A stretch of DNA of 64,000 nt, taken from Cognatishimia activa (GTDB lineage Bacteria; Pseudomonadota; Alphaproteobacteria; Rhodobacterales; Rhodobacteraceae). The stretch covers positions 2,914,001 through 2,978,000 of the forward strand of contig NZ_CP060010.1 in assembly GCF_017798205.1 (NCBI RefSeq), in the 5' to 3' direction. A program made the translations under genes and the position numbers. Positions 29,470-39,335 of the stretch are shown piece by piece. Each line of letters opens with the position of its first letter. Within the stretch, counting starts at the first letter, position 1. Under the pieces are notes generated by a model. The model was not told where the DNA came from and did not search any database. It saw only the letters and a program-made list of their open reading frames with translations.

Positions 29470-30042
29470 TTAAACGCTGATAAAGGGGGCCACAAGCAGT
29501 GAGATCACCATCACGAGGCCAACGAAGGTCAGAACAAGGCTGCCAAGGGCGCGGCCAATTGAGTCAAACTCATGCGCGCCCTTTTGAAACTGAAGGATAA
29601 TCCAGATACCATAGAGCCCCGCCAGATTGATCGCCAAAACGGCGAGACTGAAAGAGGCGAAAGACACGATTAGCCCTGCCCCTTCGACGACAGCGCGCAT
29701 GATTTGCAGCCAGGCGACATAAGTCAGCACAGTGGCAAATGTGCCCTGCCCGCCCAATTGACGTCCTGCGAATGTCAAAAGCGCTGCCGAGGTGGCGGCG
29801 ACGATGGTCATTGTCACGAAAAGGCCGAAGGGTGTGACCACATCAAGGAACATGACACCGGGAAAGATCTCGACCGGGAAAATCAGAACCCGCGCGAAAA
29901 TCGCGACCGTCGAAAGCATGACGCCCACAACAAGAAGCACCCAAGACACGCGCACCGGCAGATGCATCGCTTTGATCTGCTCAATTGCCTCTGCGGGGCG
30001 CAGGACGGTCAGGATCACGAGGTCTCGGAACTGTTGCATCAT
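29470..30042 (-). CDS. Yip1-domain-like membrane protein
   Basis: Inner-membrane protein of 190 residues with about five hydrophobic helices (for example VSWVLLVVGVMLSTVAIFA and LAVLAINLAGLYGIWIIL). It resembles the bacterial YIP1 family, which has no known biochemical role. The start ATG at 30042 overlaps the stop of the preceding gene as ATGA. It is part of the suf operon between sufD and sufS, suggesting a membrane-linked role in that context, but this is only inferred from position. Confidence 0.75.
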   Translation of the reverse strand: MMQQFRDLVILTVLRPAEAIEQIKAMHLPVRVSWVLLVVGVMLSTVAIFARVLIFPVEIFPGVMFLDVVTPFGLFVTMTIVAATSAALLTFAGRQLGGQGTFATVLTYVAWLQIMRAVVEGAGLIVSFASFSLAVLAINLAGLYGIWIILQFQKGAHEFDSIGRALGSLVLTFVGLVMVISLLVAPFISV

Positions 30043-30524
30043 GAGGATGTCGCCATGTTGCTGCGCAGCCCAGACATCCAGAACCATGTGAACATCAGGA
30101 TCGCAATCAGACCGACGCTGTCATAGACCACGCCCGGCCCGATGAAGCCGCCGACGAGGCCGCGGAACAGCGAAATCGGTGCAATCGCCAACAGTGCCCA
30201 AAACAGCGCAAAGCGGCTGGTAAACCCGTCAACCTTGCGTCCGAAGATCCGCAAAACGGTCTGAACGACAATAGCCAGCACATAAAAGGCCAGCGGCATG
30301 ATGAAGATCCAGACCAAAAGCTGACCACCCAAAAGCATATTCAGCTCTAGGCCTTGCAGATGCGCTTCGCGCGCCAGACGTGGCCATTGCGCGATAAAGA
30401 TCGTCACGCAGGCCGCCATCAGGATCGCAAGACCTCGGTCTTCACGCACACCCATCGCGAGGCGGCGGGACACAACCTGCCCCGGCCCCCTATAGGTTGC
30501 CAGAATATCACGCGTGACAGACAT
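30039..30524 (-). CDS. Yip1-like membrane protein
   Basis: Membrane protein of 161 residues with four to five hydrophobic segments (GLAILMAACVTIFIAQW, LVWIFIMPLAFYVLAIVVQ, FALFWALLAIAPISLFRGL, VGLIAILMFTWFWMSGL). It appears to be a divergent relative of the following gene, so the pair may act together. Its ATG shares one base with the sufD stop (TAATG), and its own stop overlaps the next start. Function unknown. Confidence 0.75.
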   Translation of the reverse strand: MSVTRDILATYRGPGQVVSRRLAMGVREDRGLAILMAACVTIFIAQWPRLAREAHLQGLELNMLLGGQLLVWIFIMPLAFYVLAIVVQTVLRIFGRKVDGFTSRFALFWALLAIAPISLFRGLVGGFIGPGVVYDSVGLIAILMFTWFWMSGLRSNMATSS

Positions 30525-31810
30525 TAGCCGCGACGACGCTCCAGCCAAAGTTCAAGGCGCTCTAAGATTGACGCCCTCAAGGCTTCGTTCTCGATCTCAT
30601 CAACGGCTTCGGCAAGGAAGGCCAATGTCATGAGGTCGGTTGCGATGTCCTTTGGAACGCCGCGCGCGCGCAGATAGAACAGACCTTCTTCGTCAATCGC
30701 ACCAGAGGTCGAGCCGTGCGAGCAGGCCACGTCATCGGCATAGATCTCGAGTTCCGGTTTCGCGAGGAACTGGCTGTCGTCATCCAGCAGCAGAGACTGG
30801 CTGATCTGATAACCATCAGTCTTTTGCGCGTCAGGCTTTACAAGGATCTTGCCTTGGAAAACGCCTGTCGCGCCATTGCGCAGAACCTTTTTGAACACCT
30901 GACGGCTTTCGCAATTCACCGCGTCATGGGTCACGAAAACCGTGTCATCATGGTGGAAATCACCGTCGCCCACACAGGCTCCAGCCACATGGGCCACCGC
31001 GTCATCGCCGGTCAGCTCGATCACACATTCATTGCGCGTCAGGATGCCGTTGGCTGTCACTGTAAAGGATTTGAACACGCTTTCCGTACCAAGCCGCGAG
31101 AACGTATGCGTGACAGCGCGACGCTCGTGGTCGCGTCCTTGCGAGCGGATGTGGTGGAATTCAGCCTTATCGGCCACATCGACTTCGATCATCTTGTTGA
31201 ACCGCGCCGCAGCCGGGCCGTTTTCCAACAAGGTCAGCTTTGCCTCTGCGTCAAGTTTGATCACATGGTGCAAAATCGCATCCGACGTGGTCGACTCGTG
31301 CTTATAGATCAAACTCACCGGTTTGCTGACCTGACCAGTCACATGGATCGCAACCCCATCCGTTGCCAACGCCGTATTCAGCGCCGCCAGAGGGCGTTCG
31401 ACCGGATCCTGACCTTTGATTTCAAGCGTGCCGTAAAGATCCTTCGCCCAATGAATGTCCGCTTGTCCGATATCCGCGAGGCGCTCAATCGTCAGGCCTT
31501 CGCCTGCGAAATCATCGGAGGCCTGTGCATCAAAGACGCCATCCACAAAGACGATCTTAAGGCGGTCGATCTCGTGAAACATTGGCTCTTCGTCATTGTC
31601 AAAGAGCGCAGCTTCAACCGGTTCCGCGGAGGTCAACGTGTCCGGGCGGGTGTATTTCCAATATTCGTCGCGGGCATGAGGCAACCCCATTGCTTTTACA
31701 CGCGACAGCGCGTCTTGACGTGCCGCCGACAACCACGCACCGCTCTCTGGCAGGGCAACGCCCTCCAATTGGGCGGCGGTGGCCTCTTGTTTCAATTGAG
31801 CCAAACGCAT
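30524..31810 (-). CDS. sufD: Fe-S assembly scaffold subunit SufD
   Basis: Beta-helical partner of SufB in the SufBC2D complex that builds Fe-S clusters. The 428 residues show the SufB/D core with DDVACSHGSTSGAIDEEGLFY, which carries the conserved histidine of SufD, and the C-terminal helical end. It directly follows sufC (one-base overlap) and shares its stop with the start of the next gene. The neighbouring sufB and sufC complete the complex. Confidence 0.95.
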   Translation of the reverse strand: MRLAQLKQEATAAQLEGVALPESGAWLSAARQDALSRVKAMGLPHARDEYWKYTRPDTLTSAEPVEAALFDNDEEPMFHEIDRLKIVFVDGVFDAQASDDFAGEGLTIERLADIGQADIHWAKDLYGTLEIKGQDPVERPLAALNTALATDGVAIHVTGQVSKPVSLIYKHESTTSDAILHHVIKLDAEAKLTLLENGPAAARFNKMIEVDVADKAEFHHIRSQGRDHERRAVTHTFSRLGTESVFKSFTVTANGILTRNECVIELTGDDAVAHVAGACVGDGDFHHDDTVFVTHDAVNCESRQVFKKVLRNGATGVFQGKILVKPDAQKTDGYQISQSLLLDDDSQFLAKPELEIYADDVACSHGSTSGAIDEEGLFYLRARGVPKDIATDLMTLAFLAEAVDEIENEALRASILERLELWLERRRG

Positions 31811-32565
31811 CAGGCGACCTCCGCCAGAATGTCAGCGTAACCGTTCTGTTCGACCTCAAGAGCCAGCTCTGGGCCGCCGGTTTTCACAATACGGCCGTCT
31901 GCCATGATGTGCACGACGTCTGGTTTGATGTGGTCGAGCAGACGCTGATAGTGGGTGATCACCAGGAACCCACGCCCCTCAGAGCGCAGCGCATTCACGC
32001 CATCAGAGACCAGTTTCATCGCGTCCACATCGAGACCCGAGTCGGTCTCATCAAGGATGCACATCTTTGGCTCGAGCATCGCCATCTGCAGGATCTCGTT
32101 GCGTTTTTTCTCACCGCCAGAGAAACCCATGTTCACAGGGCGCTTCAGCATATCCGCGTCGATTTTGAGCGTCTTGGCCTTGGCACGAATGTCTTTCAGG
32201 AAGTCCGCCGCAGAAAGCTCTTCCTCGCCACGCGCCTTACGCTGAGCGTTCACCGCGGTGCGCAGGAAGGTCATGTTGCTCACACCCGGGATCTCAACCG
32301 GATATTGGAACGCCAGGAACAGGCCCTCGGCTGCGCGCTCTTCGGGTTCCATCTCAAGCAGGTCTTCGCCATCGAGAGACGCTGCGCCCTCGGTGACCTC
32401 ATAGCCGTCACGGCCCGACAGAACATAAGAGAGCGTCGATTTACCAGAGCCGTTAGGGCCCATGATCGCATGCACTTTGCCAGCTTCTACTGTCAGGTCT
32501 ACGCCCTTCAGGATCTGCTTGTCTTCGTCTTCCAGTTTGACCTTCAGGCCTTTGATTTCCAACAT
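31810..32565 (-). CDS. sufC: Fe-S assembly ATPase SufC
   Basis: ABC-type ATPase of 251 residues that drives the SufBCD scaffold; it has no membrane domain. Walker A is GPNGSGKST, the signature is GFSGGEKKRNE and Walker B is CILDETDSGLD. The ATG at 32565 is preceded by GAGGAAAAGAAC. The start eight codons earlier in the frame is less likely. It ends at the sufD start with a one-base overlap. Confidence 0.96.
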   Translation of the reverse strand: MLEIKGLKVKLEDEDKQILKGVDLTVEAGKVHAIMGPNGSGKSTLSYVLSGRDGYEVTEGAASLDGEDLLEMEPEERAAEGLFLAFQYPVEIPGVSNMTFLRTAVNAQRKARGEEELSAADFLKDIRAKAKTLKIDADMLKRPVNMGFSGGEKKRNEILQMAMLEPKMCILDETDSGLDVDAMKLVSDGVNALRSEGRGFLVITHYQRLLDHIKPDVVHIMADGRIVKTGGPELALEVEQNGYADILAEVA

Positions 32566-32599
32566 GTTCTTTTCCTCATCCGCCCGCACATCAGGCGGT

Positions 32600-32770
32600 T
32601 CATTTCCGTATTACAAAGTGAGCCACCAAGGACCCAAAAAACCCGCTGACGAAACTCACCGCCAGCACTTGCGTGGCCCCAAGCATCGGCGCGATGCTGC
32701 TGACCACCAAAGCGAAAACCGCGCAGAATGCCCCTGTCGTGCAGGCCGGCAAAAGCGCGCTTCGCCACAT
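32600..32770 (-). CDS. Small two-helix membrane protein in the suf operon
   Basis: A 56-residue frame that begins at ATG 32770, overlapping the TAA of the ybjQ-like gene as TAATG, and ends at 32600, 34 bases before sufC. It reads [20 protein letters not shown], then a second hydrophobic run LAVSFVSGFFGSLVAHFV and ends in RK, i.e. a likely membrane hairpin. The coupling of its start to the upstream gene and its neat fit between neighbours support it as a real gene. I do not recognise its family. Confidence 0.65.
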   Translation of the reverse strand: MWRSALLPACTTGAFCAVFALVVSSIAPMLGATQVLAVSFVSGFFGSLVAHFVIRK

Positions 32771-33084
32771 TATTTCAGCACCACAGCAGTGCCCGAAGCC
32801 GAGACCATCAACATGGATTGTCCGATGACCTCATAGTCCAGATCCACACCCACGACCGCATTCGCGCCTTTGGCCATGGCCCGCTCTTCCAGCTCGCGAA
32901 GTGCCGTGTCCCGCGCATCCTGCAGCTTGCTTTCATAGGCACCAGACCGGCCGCCGACGATATCTGTAATGCTCGCAAAGACATCGCGGACAACATTCGC
33001 GCCCATGATGGCTTCGCCCACCACGATGCCGCGATAGTCGACGATCTGATGACCTTCGATTGTATTGGTCGTGCTGACGATCAT
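32770..33084 (-). CDS. YbjQ-family (DUF74) putative heavy-metal-binding protein
   Basis: Cytosolic 104-residue protein of the YbjQ/UPF0145 family, which forms pentamers and is annotated as heavy-metal-binding domain without proven function. Features are [20 protein letters not shown], the [17 protein letters not shown] helix and [19 protein letters not shown] precedes the ATG at 33084. The start overlaps the stop of the previous small gene (ATGA). Its place inside the suf operon suggests a part in metal or Fe-S handling, which is inference. Confidence 0.85.
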   Translation of the reverse strand: MIVSTTNTIEGHQIVDYRGIVVGEAIMGANVVRDVFASITDIVGGRSGAYESKLQDARDTALRELEERAMAKGANAVVGVDLDYEVIGQSMLMVSASGTAVVLK

Positions 33085-33286
33085 AGCGATCCTCCAATCC
33101 AAGTGATCAGCATCATCACGGCCAGACAAACAAAGCCGATGACGCCCGATGTGACGATGACAGAGCCGCCAATCAGCCCTTCGGTGTTGCCGCGTTGTTT
33201 GCGGATCCCAAGGCCGATGAGGCTGCCGACCATCATGCCGACACCCACGCCGAGGCTCTGTTGCATAAGGGCTTGAATGGTTTCCA

Positions 33287-33287
<1 letters not shown>
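33081..33287 (-). CDS. Small membrane protein in the suf operon
   Basis: Protein of 68 residues with two hydrophobic segments ([16 protein letters not shown] and [21 protein letters not shown]) joined by a short polar loop. The start overlaps the sufB stop and its stop overlaps the ybjQ-like start, each as ATGA, so it is very probably translated. I do not recognise its family; with the following genes it may form a membrane-associated unit. Confidence 0.75.
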
Positions 33288-34807
<1,520 letters not shown>

Positions 34808-34822
34808 CTGCGTCTCCTTCAA

Positions 34823-35869
34823 TCACGCCGCGCGGGCGCGGAATTTCTGCCATTGAGCCAGCCAAGCTTTGGCAAACCCCATGACCTCTTGTTCTGTTGT
34901 CTGCGGACCAAGGCTTACCCTGATCGCACTTGACGCTGTGGTTGCGTCATATCCCATGGCTTGCAGCACGGCGCTGGCTTTGACCTTGCCCGACGAACAC
35001 GCCGAGCCTGCCGAAATCGCATAGCCCGCCAGATCCATCTGCATCACCTGTGTCTCGCCCTTCCACCCGGGCACGGCGAAACAACTTGTGTTGGGAAGGC
35101 GGTTTGCACCTTTCCCAACAAAAATTGTCTCATTTGCTGCGCTTTCAATGGTCTCTTCCAATAAATCGCGCAATTTTTCGATGTCAGACCAAATGCCGCG
35201 CTCGATACCGCGCTGTGCGGCCTCGGCTGCCGCCGCAAACCCCACAGCACCGATGATATTTTCGGTGCCTGCACGACGGCCCATCTCTTGACCGCCGCCT
35301 TTCAGGCGCGCCTCAAGATCAATGCCGCGTTTCATCACCAAAGCGCCGATGCCTTTGGGGCCGCCCAGCTTATGCGCCGAGACAATCGCCATATCTGCGC
35401 CCAGCCAATTGAAGGCCACAGGCAGTTTACCAAAGGCTTGCGTCGCGTCCGTCACCGACAGGCCCTGCGGCAATGACTGGATCACGCCGGTCTCGGAGTT
35501 CGCAAGTTGCAATGTTGATGATCTGGGATCGATGACAGTGACGGCGCCCGTGCTATCCACCGCATGGGAATGCACATCCGCAACCCAAGCGCGCACCGCG
35601 TCATGCTCTACATCACAACCAAGAATATCTCGCCCCTGAAGCGCCAAAGACGCGGCCTCTGTAGCGCTCGAGGTAAAAACAACCTCCGCCCCATCCGCGC
35701 CAAAGGCCGAAGCCACCGTCTGACGTGCCTTTTCCAAGGCAGATTTCGCCGCCCGGCCTTCGGAATGGACCGAAGAGGGGTTGCCGATGAGGGACATCGC
35801 CCCAATCATCGCTTCCCGCGCCTCAGGACGCAGCGGCGTCGTGGCGTTATGGTCTAAATAGGCGCGCAT
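34823..35869 (-). CDS. IscS/NifS-type cysteine desulfurase
   Basis: Group I PLP cysteine desulfurase of 348 residues, shorter than E. coli IscS. It starts with RAYLDHNATTPLRPEA, the PLP lysine is in VSAHKLGGPKGIGAL, and the active-site cysteine is in SAGSACSSGKV, in the long-loop form typical of the group. It sits between iscR and sufB, so the operon encodes two desulfurases (this one and sufS). It may serve tRNA thiolation or Fe-S assembly; which one is not clear from sequence. Its start shares one base with the iscR stop. Confidence 0.9.
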   Translation of the reverse strand: MRAYLDHNATTPLRPEAREAMIGAMSLIGNPSSVHSEGRAAKSALEKARQTVASAFGADGAEVVFTSSATEAASLALQGRDILGCDVEHDAVRAWVADVHSHAVDSTGAVTVIDPRSSTLQLANSETGVIQSLPQGLSVTDATQAFGKLPVAFNWLGADMAIVSAHKLGGPKGIGALVMKRGIDLEARLKGGGQEMGRRAGTENIIGAVGFAAAAEAAQRGIERGIWSDIEKLRDLLEETIESAANETIFVGKGANRLPNTSCFAVPGWKGETQVMQMDLAGYAISAGSACSSGKVKASAVLQAMGYDATTASSAIRVSLGPQTTEQEVMGFAKAWLAQWQKFRARAA

Positions 35870-36330
35870 CAGTCCTCATCCACCACCGCAAACAAGGACG
35901 GCACTGCCGGACATGGCGCGAGGCCGTTTTCCACAATATCGGACAGGCGGGTTTGGTGCAGGAACACATAAACATGCGCCGAAAGGCCTTCCCACAAACG
36001 GTTCGCCATGGACTGCGCCCGAGAGCCCGATTGCCCACCAGAGGCCCCCGCCCCCGTGTGCAGTGCCGACACGGTTTCATCCACCGCCGCCAGCACATCC
36101 ACAATCCGAATCTCGGCTGTTGGCCGCGCCAAACGATAGCCACCACCGGGCCCACGTACAGAGTCCACCAATTCAGCACGGCGCAATTTCAGAAAAAGCT
36201 GCTCAAGATAGGCCAGCGAAATATCCTGACGCTCGGAAATCTCGGACAAAGTCACAAGTTTTTCAGTGGGTTGCAACGCAATATCCGCAAGGGCTACGAC
36301 CGCGTAGCGTCCCTTCGTCGAGAGTTTCAT
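35869..36330 (-). CDS. iscR: Rrf2-family regulator IscR
   Basis: Winged-helix regulator of 153 residues that heads the suf operon. The HTH region has KLSTKGRYAVVALADIA and ISLAYLEQLFLKLRRAELV, and RGPGGGYRLAR forms the wing. The three cluster cysteines of E. coli IscR are absent. The only cysteine is Cys140 in LAPCPAV. A one-cysteine IscR is known in Rhodobacter sphaeroides. It probably senses Fe-S or iron status and controls its own operon. Confidence 0.92.
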   Translation of the reverse strand: MKLSTKGRYAVVALADIALQPTEKLVTLSEISERQDISLAYLEQLFLKLRRAELVDSVRGPGGGYRLARPTAEIRIVDVLAAVDETVSALHTGAGASGGQSGSRAQSMANRLWEGLSAHVYVFLHQTRLSDIVENGLAPCPAVPSLFAVVDED

Positions 36331-36423
36331 AGCCCCAATTCCTCGCGCGAATTCGTTGACCTCCGTCGTCGCATTGCGTAGACCGCTTAAAACGCCAAAC
36401 GAAGCAGGCCGCAGCGGCCTGTA

Positions 36424-36440
36424 GTTAGAATAGTTCTAAA
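36424..36440. promoter_or_regulatory. Irr/ICE-type iron-control element upstream of iscR
   Basis: GTTAGAATAGTTCTAAA contains the perfect palindrome TTAGAA-TAG-TTCTAA (36425-36439) and fits the ICE consensus TTTAGAA-N3-TTCTAAA in all but the first base. It lies 95 bases upstream of iscR and 60 bases upstream of the divergent hydrolase. In Rhodobacterales such sites have been predicted at suf operons as binding sites of the heme-responsive regulator Irr. Confidence 0.75.
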
Positions 36441-36499
36441 GTGCCCGAGGGATTTCGTCAAGAAACCTTTACACTTTATTGAAGGAGGCAGGCAGACAT

Positions 36500-37153
36500 A
36501 TGCCAGAGGTCATTTTTCCTGGTCCAGAAGGACGTCTTGAAGGCCGCTATCACCCGCAAAAAGATCGCGACGCGCCGATTGCCATCGTGCTGCATCCGCA
36601 TCCACAATTCGGCGGGACGATGAACAACAAAGTCGTCTACAACCTGCATTATGCCTTCTACAACATGGGTTTCACCGTTCTGCGGTTTAACTTCCGTGGC
36701 GTGGGCCGCTCTCAGGGCGAGTATGACCAAGGTGTTGGCGAGCTCTCTGATGCCGCGAGCGCGCTGGACTACCTGCAATCCATGAACACCAACTCGAAAC
36801 ATTGCTGGGTCGCTGGCTTTAGCTTTGGCGCTTGGATCGGTATGCAGCTTTTGATGCGCCGTCCGGAAATCACGGGTTTCATCAGCGTGTCGCCACCTGC
36901 GAATATGTACGATTTCAGCTTCTTGGCGCCCTGCCCGTCTTCTGGCCTGATCATCAACGGCACTGGCGACCGGGTTGCGCCTCCTGCGGACACCACCAAT
37001 CTGGTGAACAAGCTGCACGAGCAAAAAGGCATCACGATCACCCACACTGAGATCGAAGGCGCGGACCACTTCTTTAAAGAACCGCATATGGATCACATGA
37101 TCGGAGACGTCACCGACTATGTGAAACGCCGTCTCACCGAGAACACGCGGTAA
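36500..37153 (+). CDS. Alpha/beta hydrolase
   Basis: Cytosolic alpha/beta hydrolase of 217 residues. The oxyanion region is VLHPHPQFGGTMNN, the nucleophile elbow GFSFGAW near residue 110, the acid residue probably in NGTGDRVAPP, and the histidine in EGADHFF. ATG 36500 follows AAGGAGG; a TTG upstream starts a seven-residue longer frame. It is divergent from iscR. The substrate is not known; relatives are annotated as dienelactone hydrolase-like or UPF0227-like. Confidence 0.87.
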   Translation: MPEVIFPGPEGRLEGRYHPQKDRDAPIAIVLHPHPQFGGTMNNKVVYNLHYAFYNMGFTVLRFNFRGVGRSQGEYDQGVGELSDAASALDYLQSMNTNSKHCWVAGFSFGAWIGMQLLMRRPEITGFISVSPPANMYDFSFLAPCPSSGLIINGTGDRVAPPADTTNLVNKLHEQKGITITHTEIEGADHFFKEPHMDHMIGDVTDYVKRRLTENTR

Positions 37154-37156
37154 TCC

Positions 37157-37378
37157 ATGAGCTACGTTGAAAACCTGGGCGAAAAGCTCGCACGTGATGT
37201 TCTGAAGGCCCAAAAGGAAACGGGCGATCTGAATATGGTGCAGACCATCGGCCAGGTTCTTGAGGCCTCGTCCTCGACTTTGCACGAAGCCTATATGACC
37301 GCCGTGCGCGTCTATGACGCCGAAGAGCGCGCGCGCAAGACGCTTGCCCAAATGCTCGGGAGCCAGCCGCCACGATGA
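37157..37378 (+). CDS. Small helical protein of unknown function
   Basis: Protein of 73 residues, predicted all-helical, with no membrane segment: YVENLGEKLARDVLKAQKET, then VQTIGQVLEASSSTLHEAYM and a C-terminal basic helix. It lies three bases after the hydrolase gene, and its stop overlaps the start of the HD-domain gene (ATGA), so all three probably form one transcript. I do not recognise the family. Confidence 0.75.
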   Translation: MSYVENLGEKLARDVLKAQKETGDLNMVQTIGQVLEASSSTLHEAYMTAVRVYDAEERARKTLAQMLGSQPPR

Positions 37379-38544
37379 CGAAGACGCTCGACCAACAGAT
37401 TGATTTTCTGAATGAAATCGACAAGTTGAAGAGCGTCACCCGGTCAAGCTACATCGTGGATGGTTCGCGATTTGAGAATTCAGCCGAACATAGCTGGCAT
37501 CTGGCGCTCTATGCTTTGATCTTTGCGCCTCATGCTGGCGAGGACGTCGACATCCTGCGCGTCATTCAGATGCTTTTGTTGCATGACATTGTCGAGATCG
37601 ACGTGGGCGATCATCCGATTGACCTCCCCACCGACTGGGAGGCTGTCGCCGTCGCAGAGCAAGCCGCCGCAGCGCGCATTTTTGGTATGTTGCCGGCCGC
37701 TCAGAGCACGGTTTTGCGGGAGATCTGGCAAGAGTTTGAAGCCGCGCAAACCCCAAGCGCGCGGTTTGCCAAAGCGCTGGATGCCTGCCAACCGATCTTT
37801 CAAACCCTTAACAACGCAAGGGAAATCCCAGATCACGTCGAGATCGTTCAGGACAACCTCAAAACCGGACGCGCCCGTATGTTGGTCGACCGCTTCCCCG
37901 AAGCCCATGCCTATGCGTCTCAGGAACTTGGATGGACAAAGGAAAGCCCCTCACAGGACTTTTTGAAACGTCTCGCGTTCCTTATCGAAGTCGACCGCCT
38001 GAAAACCGTCACCCGAGCCACGAAACTCTGCGACAACTCGCGTCGTGAAACCAGTGGCGAACACTCTTGGCACATCGCCATGTATGCATGGGTCCTGGCT
38101 GAACATGCTCATGCAGATATCGACGTCGCGCGCGTCTTAAAGATGTTGCTGATCCATGATCTGGTGGAAATCGACGTCGGAGACGCCCCGATCCATGGCG
38201 ACCATGACATTGCTGACATCGAAGCGAAGGAAGCCGCCGCAGCAGGCCGCATCTTTGGCCTTTTGCCCGACGCACAGGGCCAAGAGCTACGCGCCCTCTG
38301 GGACGAATTTGAATCCGCAGAAAGCGATGACGCGGTTTTTGCGAAATCCGTGGACCGCGTGCAGCCCGTCAACGCCAACCTCGAAACCGGCGGCGGCAGC
38401 TGGGTGGAATACAAGGTCTCTCGCCAGCAACTCGAAGACCGCGTCGGCTGGAAAGTCGCCAAAGGCGCGCCGGATCTTTGGGATCACCTTCAGGCGCGCA
38501 TTGGGGCTTGGTTTGAGACCAATGCTGAAAAGCTAGAGGCCTAG
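37375..38544 (+). CDS. Tandem HD-domain phosphohydrolase
   Basis: A 389-residue protein made of two homologous HD_3 domains (about 5-190 and 197-385), of the YfbR 5'-nucleotidase type. Both keep the metal motif: His39 and His70-Asp71 in the first, His230 and His261-Asp262 in the second (offset 191). SAEHSWHLALYAL and SGEHSWHIAMYAW, and LLHDIVEIDVGD and LIHDLVEIDVGD, show the duplication clearly. Single-domain relatives act as dimers, so this may be a fused dimer. It is coupled to the gene before it and its stop overlaps the convergent amidotransferase stop. Confidence 0.87.
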   Translation: MTKTLDQQIDFLNEIDKLKSVTRSSYIVDGSRFENSAEHSWHLALYALIFAPHAGEDVDILRVIQMLLLHDIVEIDVGDHPIDLPTDWEAVAVAEQAAAARIFGMLPAAQSTVLREIWQEFEAAQTPSARFAKALDACQPIFQTLNNAREIPDHVEIVQDNLKTGRARMLVDRFPEAHAYASQELGWTKESPSQDFLKRLAFLIEVDRLKTVTRATKLCDNSRRETSGEHSWHIAMYAWVLAEHAHADIDVARVLKMLLIHDLVEIDVGDAPIHGDHDIADIEAKEAAAAGRIFGLLPDAQGQELRALWDEFESAESDDAVFAKSVDRVQPVNANLETGGGSWVEYKVSRQQLEDRVGWKVAKGAPDLWDHLQARIGAWFETNAEKLEA

Positions 38545-39335
38545 GCCGCGACCTCGGCTCGGTTTGGATTAAAGTCCATTTCGCTAAGCCCTTCAGATGT
38601 AATCGAAATCATCTTCCCCGGAGCCAGCTCGATCCATCCGTCCTCATCGGTTTCCAGCGGCTCGGACACCACGGCCCAGCCCCGCCGCGTTTCGCTATAC
38701 CGATAGTAAACCGACGGTGCGATATGGTCGCTGGAATACCGCGCGGCATAGAGCGTTTTCCCATCTGAGAATGCCGCTAAAAGCCGCATATGGGGCGACT
38801 CTCCGGTTTCGCGGCTCTGGCTTTCCAGCCACGCCACCGACTGCTCCAGCGCAGCGCAGGGGTCGTGATCCAAGCCATATCCCAACGCCAAGAGGAACAG
38901 AACTTCGCTGTCCGTGCCACCCAAGCGTTTGCCATAGAGGTCGTCTGGAACAGCCATATCGGCGGCCTTGCGAAACTGTTCAAAGCCGCCAACCTGACCG
39001 TTGTGCATGAAGGTCCAATTCCGCGCGGCAAAGGGATGGCAATTGTTGCGCGAGGAGCTGGCGCCGGTCGACGCGCGCACATGGGACAGGAACAGCCGCG
39101 ATTTCACCTGATGTGCCAATGACCGCAGGTTTGGATCCGACCACGCGGGATAAACATCCCGGTAAAGTCCCGGTTCCGGTCGCGCGTCATACCAAGCGAG
39201 CCCAAACCCATCCGCATTGGTGGTCGTTTTGCATTCCGTGGCCTCAACACTCTGCGCCACCAAAGAATGGTCCGGTCTCGTGATGATATCTTCCAGGTAA
39301 ATCGGTTCCCCGATATATGCGGCCCAACGGCACAT
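38541..39335 (-). CDS. Class II glutamine amidotransferase (YafJ-like)
   Basis: N-terminal-nucleophile amidotransferase domain protein of 264 residues. Cys2 after the initiator methionine is the expected nucleophile (CRWAAYIG), and ATECKTTTNADGFGLAWYD, SHVRASTGASS and FMHNGQVGG are typical of the YafJ group. Such proteins are standalone glutamine amidotransferases with no fused synthase, and their acceptor is unknown. The stop overlaps the stop of the HD gene in the shared bases CTAG. Confidence 0.87.
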   Translation of the reverse strand: MCRWAAYIGEPIYLEDIITRPDHSLVAQSVEATECKTTTNADGFGLAWYDARPEPGLYRDVYPAWSDPNLRSLAHQVKSRLFLSHVRASTGASSSRNNCHPFAARNWTFMHNGQVGGFEQFRKAADMAVPDDLYGKRLGGTDSEVLFLLALGYGLDHDPCAALEQSVAWLESQSRETGESPHMRLLAAFSDGKTLYAARYSSDHIAPSVYYRYSETRRGWAVVSEPLETDEDGWIELAPGKMISITSEGLSEMDFNPNRAEVAA

